This document shows, one piece after another, positions 26,835-33,706 of a DNA stretch of 64,000 bases. The stretch's first letter is position 1, and each line of letters begins with the position of its first letter. Made by a program: the position numbers and the translations under genes. The notes under the pieces were generated by a model that saw nothing but the letters and a program-made list of their open reading frames with translations, was not told the origin of the DNA and made no database searches. The stretch covers positions 62,001-126,000 of the forward strand of contig CAJXJR010000009.1 of NCBI GenBank assembly GCA_913055155.1, read 5' to 3'. Source of the DNA: an uncultured Erythrobacter sp. GTDB lineage: Bacteria > Pseudomonadota > Alphaproteobacteria > Sphingomonadales > Sphingomonadaceae.

Positions 26835-26902
26835 GTTTCATTTGACAATCTAATTTCCAGTCCGCAGGCTCCGCTCCACAACAGGGAGAGGAGAGCCCCG
26901 CC

Positions 26903-27325
26903 ATGAACACCGAAATGCTCGCCCCGGCAGCCGCGCTTGCGGTCTGGTCGATGGTCATGTTGCTATGGATGGCCGCCACCCGCCTGCCCGCACTTGCGAA
27001 ACTGAAACTTCCGCCAGAGCAGTCGCGCGGAGGCAGGGGCTCGGACCTCGACGGTGTCCTCCCCGCGGAAATCCAGTGGAAGGCACACAACTACAATCAC
27101 CTGATGGAACAACCTACGGCCTTTTATGCGGTCGTGGTGATCCTTGCGCTGACCGGTGGATCACAGTTCGACCTGTATCTTGCCTGGGCCTATGTCGCCA
27201 TCCGCGTGGTGCATTCGCTGTGGCAGGCGCTGGTCAACACGATCCCGGTGCGCCTGACACTGTTCACCGTTTCCAGCCTGCTGCTGACCGTGATGGCGGT
27301 GCGCGCGCTGTTGGCGGTGATCTGA
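26903..27325 (+). CDS. MAPEG family membrane protein, first copy
   Basis: 140 residues with four hydrophobic segments (about 8-26, 70-88, 90-107 and 115-135). The conserved motif of this superfamily, E/H-x-x-N-H-L-x-E-Q/A-P-x-x-F, is seen as WKAHNYNHLMEQPTAFYAV, and AIRVVHSLWQAL in the third helix. MAPEG proteins include glutathione-dependent transferases and peroxidases of lipids, but bacterial members are mostly uncharacterised. GGAGAGGAGA stands before the ATG at 26903. Its TGA overlaps the ATG of the second copy. Confidence 0.85.
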   Translation: MNTEMLAPAAALAVWSMVMLLWMAATRLPALAKLKLPPEQSRGGRGSDLDGVLPAEIQWKAHNYNHLMEQPTAFYAVVVILALTGGSQFDLYLAWAYVAIRVVHSLWQALVNTIPVRLTLFTVSSLLLTVMAVRALLAVI

Positions 27326-27774
27326 TGGCCTTCCTGCAAGCCGTGGTCGCGCTGGCGGCCTGGACCATGGTGATGTGGCTGTGGATGTATGCAACGCGCT
27401 TGCCCGCGATGAGCGCGGCCAGGGTCGACCCTGACAGCCTGGCCCGCGATCCCGATGCTTCGCTGGACAAGCTGTTGCCGCCGCGCGTCAGCTGGAAGGC
27501 ACACAATTACAACCACCTGCACGAAGCGCCCACGGTGTTCTACGCCGTGGCGCTGGTGCTGGCGCTGATTGCCCTGACAACGCAGGCCCTGACCCCCACC
27601 CTGCTTGCAGTCGGGGCGATCCTTTCCTGGCTTTATGTCGCTCTGCGCGTCGTGCATTCGCTGGTGCAGGCGACCGTCAACAAGGTGGTGCTGCGCTTCC
27701 TGCTGTTCGCCGCCAGTTCGCTTGTGCTGGCAGCGCTGATAGCGATCGCGGCGATAGCGGTATTCGCCGCCTAG
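27325..27774 (+). CDS. MAPEG family membrane protein, second copy
   Basis: 149 residues, paralogue of the preceding gene with the same four-helix layout and motifs WKAHNYNHLHEAPTVFYAV and ALRVVHSLVQATVNKVVLR. ATG at 27325 shares bases with the previous TGA (TGATG), so the two are translationally coupled and could form a hetero-oligomer; known MAPEG proteins are trimers. A loop insert (ARVDPDSLARDPDASLDK) lengthens the first extramembrane segment relative to copy one. Confidence 0.85.
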   Translation: MAFLQAVVALAAWTMVMWLWMYATRLPAMSAARVDPDSLARDPDASLDKLLPPRVSWKAHNYNHLHEAPTVFYAVALVLALIALTTQALTPTLLAVGAILSWLYVALRVVHSLVQATVNKVVLRFLLFAASSLVLAALIAIAAIAVFAA

Positions 27775-27862
27775 GTATCACCACCAAGGGCGCGCTTCAC
27801 GCGATATGGTAAACATGCCGCTAACCCTGTTCGCAATGAAACCTTGCGAGAAGGACAGCACC

Positions 27863-28315
27863 TTGGCCCATATCCTTGTGGTCGATGACGACGAGATCCT
27901 GGCGGAAAACACCGCGCGCATCCTGATCGATGCCGGGCACGCCTGCGACTGGGTCACCGATACCGATGCCGCCTTCATCGCGCTGCACCGGCGCCGGCCC
28001 GACCTGCTGCTGCTGGACCAGAACATGCCGCGCGAGAATGGCGCCACCTTCCTGCGGCGCCTGCGCCTGTCTTCACGCTTCTACGACTTGCCCGTGGCCA
28101 TGCTGACGGCAGTGAAAGGCAAGGAGGAGGAACAGATCGCCTACTACAACGGCGCTCAGGACTACATTCGCAAGCCGTTTACCGAGCGCGACCTGGTATA
28201 TCGCGTCAGCCGCCTGCTGCTGCAGCGGGCCGGGCGCCGCAAGCATACGCCGCTGGAGGAAATGGTTAGCCCGCGCGCCACCAACGGCCAGGTCATGGCC
28301 GTGCGCATGGTGTAA
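27863..28315 (+). CDS. Single-domain response regulator (CheY-like receiver)
   Basis: About 150 residues forming one receiver domain and a short basic tail (QRAGRRKHTPLEEMV). The acidic pair is in ILVVDDDEIL, the phosphoacceptor Asp in DLLLLDQNMPREN, the switch Thr in AMLTAVKGK, and the conserved Lys in YIRKPFTERD. No output domain and no nearby histidine kinase, so an orphan regulator acting by protein contact is likely. TTG at 27863 has AAGGA 7 bases upstream and places ILVVDDD at the normal distance; ATGs at 27806 and 27836 are alternatives that add an atypical leader. Confidence 0.8.
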   Translation: MAHILVVDDDEILAENTARILIDAGHACDWVTDTDAAFIALHRRRPDLLLLDQNMPRENGATFLRRLRLSSRFYDLPVAMLTAVKGKEEEQIAYYNGAQDYIRKPFTERDLVYRVSRLLLQRAGRRKHTPLEEMVSPRATNGQVMAVRMV

Positions 28316-28321
28316 CGGCGG

Positions 28322-29716
28322 TCAGACTTCGGCGAGGTCGGAGATGAAATTGTCGGTCCAGCGCTGCACGTTTTCCTCGCGCACGGTGACGATCATCTTC
28401 TCGTAGCGGCTCTTGCGCTCGTCCAGCGTCATGTCCAGCGCCAGGCGGATATTGTGCGCGATATCGTCCACGCTGTGCGGGTTGACGAGCAGTGCCCCCT
28501 CCCCGTCGCAATCCAGCTGCTGCGCTGCCCCGGCAAAGCGCGACAGGATCAACACGCCGGGATCTTCCGGATCCTGCGCAGCGACATATTCCTTGGCGAC
28601 CAGGTTCATGCCGTCGCGCAGCGGGGTGACCAGGCCGATCTTGGCCGCGCGATAGAAGCCGAACAGCTCCTCTTGCGGATAGCCCTTGTTGACATAACGG
28701 ATGGGCACGAGGTCCACGTCCGACCGCGCGCCGTTGATCTGTCCGGCCTTCTGCTCCAGCGTCTCGCGGATCTGCTGGTAACTGCCGATATCCTCGCGAC
28801 TGGGCGGCGCGATCTGGATGAACACCAGGTCGCGCACCCGGTCCGGATGGCGATCGAAGAAGCGGGAAATCCCGTCGAGCCTTTCCGGCAGGCCCTTGGA
28901 ATAGTCCAGCCGGTCCACCCCGATCATCGCCGTGCGATGGCGGGTAGAAGACAGCAGCCGTTGCTGCGCCTGTCGTGCCTCGCCGGTGTCGCCCTTGGCG
29001 GTGAAGAAATCGTAGTCGATGCCGATGGGATAGGCTCGTGCGACCGTGGTGCGTCCGTCCAGCGTCACTTCGCCGGTTTCGTAGTCCACCTCGGCCCCCA
29101 GTTCCTTCCAGCAATAGTGCAGGAAGCTGTCGAGCCAGGTGTCGCACTGGAAACCCAGCAGGTCGTATTGCAGCAAGGTGCGTACCAGCCGTTCGTGATA
29201 GGGCAGCGAGACGAACAGGTTGGTCGGCGGCCACGGCGTATGCAGGAAAAAGCCCATGCGGTTGGTCAGCCCGCGTTTGCGCAGGCAGTCGCCCAGCGGC
29301 ATCAGGTGATAGTCATGCACCCAGACAAGGTCGTCCTTGTCGATCAGCGGCATCACGCTTTCGGCAAAGCGCTCGTTCACGCGCTCGTAGCCCTTGCCGA
29401 ACTCGCGTTCGTACTGGGTCAGGTCGATGCGGTAGTGGAACAGCGGCCACAGCGTGGAATTGGCATAGCCGTTGTAATATTCCTCGATATCCTGGTGTTC
29501 GAGGTCGATCGTGGCCGTGGTCACGCCCTCGGCCGATTGCATGTAGTTGATCGATCCGGTGAATTCGTCGGTTTCCTGCCCCGACCAGCCGAACCAGATG
29601 CCGCCATTGTCCTTCAGCGCCGAATTCAGCGCGCCTGCCAGCCCGCCCTGTGCCCCTGCCACACCGCGCGCCTTGGGAACGGCGACGCGGTTCGAGATCA
29701 CAACAAGACGTGGCAC
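28322..29716 (-). CDS. otsA: Trehalose-6-phosphate synthase
   Basis: 464-residue GT20 glycosyltransferase making trehalose 6-phosphate from UDP-glucose and glucose 6-phosphate. It opens LVVISNRVAVPKARG..., with the glucose-phosphate site HDYHLMPLGDCLRK (about residues 134-147), GVDRLDYSKGLPERL (about 248-262) and the nucleotide site LRDGMNLVAKEYVAAQ (about 350-365). It is the last gene of a three-gene trehalose operon, 9 bases after the GH15 gene. ATG at 29716. Confidence 0.95.
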   Translation of the reverse strand: MPRLVVISNRVAVPKARGVAGAQGGLAGALNSALKDNGGIWFGWSGQETDEFTGSINYMQSAEGVTTATIDLEHQDIEEYYNGYANSTLWPLFHYRIDLTQYEREFGKGYERVNERFAESVMPLIDKDDLVWVHDYHLMPLGDCLRKRGLTNRMGFFLHTPWPPTNLFVSLPYHERLVRTLLQYDLLGFQCDTWLDSFLHYCWKELGAEVDYETGEVTLDGRTTVARAYPIGIDYDFFTAKGDTGEARQAQQRLLSSTRHRTAMIGVDRLDYSKGLPERLDGISRFFDRHPDRVRDLVFIQIAPPSREDIGSYQQIRETLEQKAGQINGARSDVDLVPIRYVNKGYPQEELFGFYRAAKIGLVTPLRDGMNLVAKEYVAAQDPEDPGVLILSRFAGAAQQLDCDGEGALLVNPHSVDDIAHNIRLALDMTLDERKSRYEKMIVTVREENVQRWTDNFISDLAEV

Positions 29717-29725
29717 TTGAGCCTC

Positions 29726-31525
29726 CTAGCGGACGGTATTCCAGCTCTTCGATAGCAGTCCGGCACAGTTGATTATACCCACCAGCGAGTAGGTCTGGGG
29801 GAAGTTCCCCCACAGCTCGCCGGTTTCGAAATCCATGTCTTCCGACAACAGGCCGGAACCGGTGCGGTGCGCCAGCATGGTGCAGAACAGCTGCCGCGCC
29901 TCCTCCTTGCGATCCATCAGCGCCAGCGCCTCGATCAGCCAGAAAGTGCAGATGTTGAAGGCGGTCTCCGGCGCGCCGAAATCGTCCTCTGCGGCATAAC
30001 GCAACATGTGTTCCCCGCGGCGCAGGTCGCGCTCGATCATCTCGAAGGTGGAGAGGAATTTCTCGTCATCCGGGGCGATGAAGCGAAGCTCCAGCAGTTG
30101 CAGCAGGCTGGCATCGAGATAGTCGCTTTCGAAGCTGGCGCCGTAGTGGCCGCCCTCCCCATTTTCCTTCCACGCCTTTTCCTCGATCGTGGCGGCGATG
30201 GTATTGGCGCGCTCGCGCCAGAAGGTCGCGCGCTCTTCCTTGCCAAGGTAGGCAGCGGCATTGGCCAGGCGATCGCAGGCCGCCCAGCTCATCACCGCGG
30301 AATAGGTGTGCACTTCCTGCCGGGTGCGGAATTCCCACAGGCCGGCATCGGGCTGGTCGTGCATGGTCCACGCCATCTCGCCCACCTGCTCGAGGCTTTC
30401 GAAATCGCGATCGTCGGCCATGCGCAGCAGGCGCCGGTCGATAAAGCCCTGCACCGTGGGCAACACGATCTGGCCATAGCAATCGTGCTGCACCTGCTTG
30501 TAGGCGGCATTGCCCACGCGCACCGGCCCCATGCCGCGATAGCCGGCCAGCCAGCTGGCCGTGGTCTCGTTCAGTTCGGCAACGCCCATCACCGAATAGA
30601 GCGGCTGGATCTGCCCGCCCGCTGCCGCATCGACGATGTTGCGCAGGTAGCCGAGGTACTTCTCCAGCACGTCCAGCGCGCCAAGCCGGTTGAGCGCCTG
30701 CACGGTGTAGTAGGAATCGCGGATCCAGCAGTACCGATAGTCCCAGTTGCGTTCCGAATTGGGCGCTTCGGGGATCGAGGTGGTCAGCGCGGCGACGATG
30801 GCGCCGGTTTCCTCGTGCTGGCAAAGCTTCAGCGTGATCGCCGCGCGGATCACTTCCTGCTGCCATTCGAACGGCGTCGCCAGGCTGCGCACCCAGTTCT
30901 GCCAGTAGCTGCGCGTGGACTGCTCCATCTGCCGCACCTGTTCGCGCAGGTTGCCGTTGAAGGGTTCGTCCGGGCCGAGGAAGAAATGCGTGTCTTCCTC
31001 GATGCGGAACACCCGCTTGTCGAGGATGTAGCCCACCGCCGCATCGGTGGAGAGGCGCAGCGCCTGCCCTTGGGTCAGGTAGCGGATGTGATTGGTACCA
31101 TTGGTGGCATCGGCCACCTCGGCGCCATAGTTCTTCATCGGCTTCAGCACGACCTTGATGCGCGGATTGCCCGCGATGGGCCGCACGATGCGGGCATAGG
31201 CAACCGGACGATACATCCGGCCGGAGCGTTCGTAGCGCGGGCAGAAATCGAGGATTTCCACTGCGCTGCCATCTCCGGCTTCGAGCCGCGTCAGCAGGAT
31301 CGGCGTGTTGCGGATATATTCCTGGTGCGAAGAGGTTTGCCCCTCCAGTTCGAAACGCCAGACGCCAACGTCCTGCGCATCTCCGTTCAGCAGCGCGCAG
31401 AAGGTAGGATCGCCGTCCACCCGGGGCACACAGCCCCAGACGATCCCGCCGCGGTTGTCGATCAGGCCGGAAACCTGGCAATTGCCGATCGGCCAGAGGT
31501 CCAAATCACTTTGATGAGCAGTCAC
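29726..31525 (-). CDS. Glycoside hydrolase family 15 protein (glucoamylase/trehalase-like)
   Basis: 599 residues with an N-terminal beta-sandwich region followed by an (alpha/alpha)6 barrel. NWDYRYCWIRDSYYTVQALNRLG (about residues 267-290) is the GH15 core with the general-acid region, and SEDMDFETGELWGNFPQTYSLVG near the C-terminus holds the second catalytic segment. Mycobacterial and archaeal homologues in trehalose clusters act as trehalases; others are glucoamylases. The absence of a signal peptide means a cytosolic substrate. Here it sits between otsB and otsA, so trehalose hydrolysis is the more likely role. Start GTG at 31525 overlaps the otsB stop (GTGA). Confidence 0.87.
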   Translation of the reverse strand: MTAHQSDLDLWPIGNCQVSGLIDNRGGIVWGCVPRVDGDPTFCALLNGDAQDVGVWRFELEGQTSSHQEYIRNTPILLTRLEAGDGSAVEILDFCPRYERSGRMYRPVAYARIVRPIAGNPRIKVVLKPMKNYGAEVADATNGTNHIRYLTQGQALRLSTDAAVGYILDKRVFRIEEDTHFFLGPDEPFNGNLREQVRQMEQSTRSYWQNWVRSLATPFEWQQEVIRAAITLKLCQHEETGAIVAALTTSIPEAPNSERNWDYRYCWIRDSYYTVQALNRLGALDVLEKYLGYLRNIVDAAAGGQIQPLYSVMGVAELNETTASWLAGYRGMGPVRVGNAAYKQVQHDCYGQIVLPTVQGFIDRRLLRMADDRDFESLEQVGEMAWTMHDQPDAGLWEFRTRQEVHTYSAVMSWAACDRLANAAAYLGKEERATFWRERANTIAATIEEKAWKENGEGGHYGASFESDYLDASLLQLLELRFIAPDDEKFLSTFEMIERDLRRGEHMLRYAAEDDFGAPETAFNICTFWLIEALALMDRKEEARQLFCTMLAHRTGSGLLSEDMDFETGELWGNFPQTYSLVGIINCAGLLSKSWNTVR

Positions 31526-32256
31526 AGCCCTAACCAATGGTGCACTGCAGCAGGGCTGGCAAGGCCGTATTTGGCGCAAGTGGGCTCTCTGTCCCCCACA
31601 AGTATGCCGAATCCACCCATTTGCGTCGCAGCCAGCATGCCGTCTTCGTCGGTGATATCGTCGCCCACGAACACCGGCACGCCGCCGCGAAACGGGTCCA
31701 CGTCCATGAAACTGCGCAAGGCCGCGCCCTTGTTGGCGCCGCGCCCGACAAATTCGATCACGCACTTGCCGCGCTTCACGTCCAGTTCGTGCTTCGCCGC
31801 CAGCGCATCGGCAAAGGCTTCGCCCTCTCCTTCAAGCGAGGGATTTGCGCGGAAATGCAGCGCGGCGCCGTGCGGCTTGTCTTCCAGGTCGAACCCGCGC
31901 GCGGCAGCAAAGTCGGCCACTTCGGCAAGCACGGCCTGCGACAATCCGCTGGGCACTTCGCCGATGCTGCTGCCGTCTGCCGCGCGGCAATCGCTGCCGT
32001 GCGAACCGGAAACCGCCACGGTGATGTGGCCCAGGTGTCTTTCCAGGTCTGCGATCCCGCGACCGCTAACCAGCGCCAGGCGCCCGTCCAGCTGCCGCGA
32101 AAGATCGTGCAGGCGATCCATCAGGCCGCCCGGCACGTGAATGGAATCCGGCGTTGGCGCCAGGTCCACCAGCGTACCATCGAAATCGAGGAACAGCGCC
32201 AGCGGTCGCTGCCGGGCAAGCGACGCGATACTGGGGGCAGGAGGCAATGCAGGCAT
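31522..32256 (-). CDS. otsB: Trehalose-6-phosphate phosphatase
   Basis: 244-residue HAD-superfamily phosphatase releasing trehalose from trehalose 6-phosphate. HAD motif I is LFLDFDGTLVDLAPTPD (nucleophile Asp about residue 24), with the second motif in LALVSGRG, motif III lysine in GANKGAALRSF, and motif IV in VFVGDDITDEDGM. First gene of the otsB-GH15-otsA unit. ATG at 32256; it is divergent from the stress-protein gene, with 204 bases between. The overlap with GH15 means the three trehalose genes are probably co-translated. Confidence 0.93.
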   Translation of the reverse strand: MPALPPAPSIASLARQRPLALFLDFDGTLVDLAPTPDSIHVPGGLMDRLHDLSRQLDGRLALVSGRGIADLERHLGHITVAVSGSHGSDCRAADGSSIGEVPSGLSQAVLAEVADFAAARGFDLEDKPHGAALHFRANPSLEGEGEAFADALAAKHELDVKRGKCVIEFVGRGANKGAALRSFMDVDPFRGGVPVFVGDDITDEDGMLAATQMGGFGILVGDREPTCAKYGLASPAAVHHWLGL

Positions 32257-32397
32257 TGCCGCCCGGTCTAGCGACCAGCATGCACATTACAAGGGAATGG
32301 TGGCGCAGCAGGGCCCGGCCCCATCGCCCACACATTGCCCATGCATTTGCCCCGCAAATCGACCACCGCCAGAGCACTCGCCGGAGATGGCAGCGAA

Positions 32398-32425
32398 TTG
32401 CGGTGTGGCCGTTTTCGCGTATGCT
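32398..32425 (+). promoter_or_regulatory. Possible sigma70-type promoter before the stress-protein gene
   Basis: TTGCGG (32398-32403) and TATGCT (32420-32425) are separated by 16 bases, 36 bases before the GTG start at 32461. It is the best -35/-10 pair I can see in this divergent gap; similar matches can arise by chance in such sequence. A strong ribosome-binding site, GGAGG, follows just before the start. Confidence 0.35.
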
Positions 32426-32460
32426 CCGGTTGGAAAAGCCAAGCCCGCCGGAGGTCACCA

Positions 32461-32880
32461 GTGTACTCTCGCATACTCGTTCCCGTCGATCTCGAAGAAC
32501 CAAGCTCGTGGCGCAAGGCGGTTCCGACCGCAATGGCTATGGCAAAGGCCTTCGATGCAAGCGTGACGCTTTGCACGGTGGTGCCCGAAAGCCTCGCCGC
32601 GCTGAAGGCAGAGTGGACCTCTGTTTCGATGCGGTCATTGCTTGAAGAAGCGCGCACCAGGCTGCTGGTGCTGGCCAGGGAACTGGGCCACGAGGATCTG
32701 GATATCGAAGTGAGGATGGGCAGCATTCCCGGCGGCATACTCTCCGCTGCCGAAAGCCTGGCCATAGACCTGATCGTGCTTTCTTCCCATCGGCCCGAAA
32801 TGAAGGACTGGCTGCTTGGCGCGAATGCGGCGCGAGTCGTGCGCCATGCGAAATGCTCGGTCATGGTCGTGCGCGAATGA
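32461..32880 (+). CDS. Universal stress protein (UspA family)
   Basis: 139 residues, one Usp domain. It opens YSRILVPVDLEEPS, and the ATP-binding-type end motif is partly there as GSIPGGILSAA ... DLIVLSSHRPEMKDWLLGANAARVVRHAKCSVMVVRE, resembling the 'G-S-x-(9)-G-S-x-x-x-x-V' pattern with GANAARVV in place of GSVSxxV. Start is GTG at 32461 with a near-perfect GGAGG 7 bases upstream. Its TGA overlaps the ATG of the VIT1-like transporter, placing it at the head of a cation-transport run. Confidence 0.85.
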   Translation: MYSRILVPVDLEEPSSWRKAVPTAMAMAKAFDASVTLCTVVPESLAALKAEWTSVSMRSLLEEARTRLLVLARELGHEDLDIEVRMGSIPGGILSAAESLAIDLIVLSSHRPEMKDWLLGANAARVVRHAKCSVMVVRE

Positions 32881-33635
32881 ACGGCGTACGACCGTCCCGC
32901 CGCAACTTGCGCGAAGAACATTCGCTCACCAGCATTCGCAACCGGATCAACCGCCCCAGCGGCGAAAGTCCGGTCGGCGACTTCATGCTTGGCGGCATCG
33001 ATGGTGTGGTTACCACCTTTGCCATAATCGCCGGCAGCGCGGGCGGGCACCTGTCTTCCACAACCGTCATCATCCTGGGCATCGCCAACCTGCTGGCGGA
33101 CGGCTTCAGCATGGCCGTCAGCAACTATGTCGGCACACGGGCGCGCCAGGAAGAGGTGAGCCAGAGCCGTGCCGACGAGGACTGGCAGATCGACGCCTTC
33201 CCCGAAGGCGAACGCAGTGAAATCCGCGAGATCTTCGCCCGCAAGGGTTTCAGCGGAGAAACGCTGGAGGAAATCGTCGAGGTCATTACGTCCGACCGCC
33301 AGGTGTGGGTCGAGACGATGATGGCCGAAGAGCTGAAGATGAGCGAAATATCCGCGCGCCCGGTAAGAGCGGCCCTCACCACCTTCGGCGCCTTCGCCTT
33401 GTGTGGCCTTTTCCCGCTGTTGCCCTTCCTTTTCGGTATCGGCGATTTCGCGGCCATGTTCGGCGCGAGTGCGGCGCTTGGCGTTGTGACCTTCATTGCT
33501 CTTGGCGCCGGCAAGGGCCGCCTGGTCGGGCGGCCTCCGCTGCAGTCCGCGCTGGAGACGCTGGCGATCGGCTCTGTGGCCGCGATCCTCGCCTACGGGG
33601 CAGGCTCCGGCCTCAACTGGCTGTTCGGCGGGTAG
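32877..33635 (+). CDS. VIT1/CCC1-family transporter (iron/manganese)
   Basis: 252 residues with about five hydrophobic segments. GDFMLGGIDGVVTTFAIIAGSAGG (about residues 33-56) and GIANLLADGFSMAVSNYVGTRARQEE (about 67-93) are the standard motifs of this family. The cytosolic metal-binding helices EREIREIFARKGFSGETLEEIV-like segment (about 113-135) and METMMAEEL are present. Known members move Fe2+ or Mn2+ out of the cytosol with proton exchange. There is no rubrerythrin domain. ATG at 32877 overlaps the Usp stop. Confidence 0.86.
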   Translation: MNGVRPSRRNLREEHSLTSIRNRINRPSGESPVGDFMLGGIDGVVTTFAIIAGSAGGHLSSTTVIILGIANLLADGFSMAVSNYVGTRARQEEVSQSRADEDWQIDAFPEGERSEIREIFARKGFSGETLEEIVEVITSDRQVWVETMMAEELKMSEISARPVRAALTTFGAFALCGLFPLLPFLFGIGDFAAMFGASAALGVVTFIALGAGKGRLVGRPPLQSALETLAIGSVAAILAYGAGSGLNWLFGG

Positions 33636-33706
33636 CCGGTATACGAACAGAGCCAGGCCGGGTATGGTGCGAACGGGTCGTGGAGCGGGATGAAACCAGC
33701 CATAGA

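Noticed and set aside
29867-32140. Very long plus-strand open frame opposite the GH15 hydrolase and otsB
   Set aside because: It mirrors two recognised genes on the other strand and has the composition of a shadow frame.
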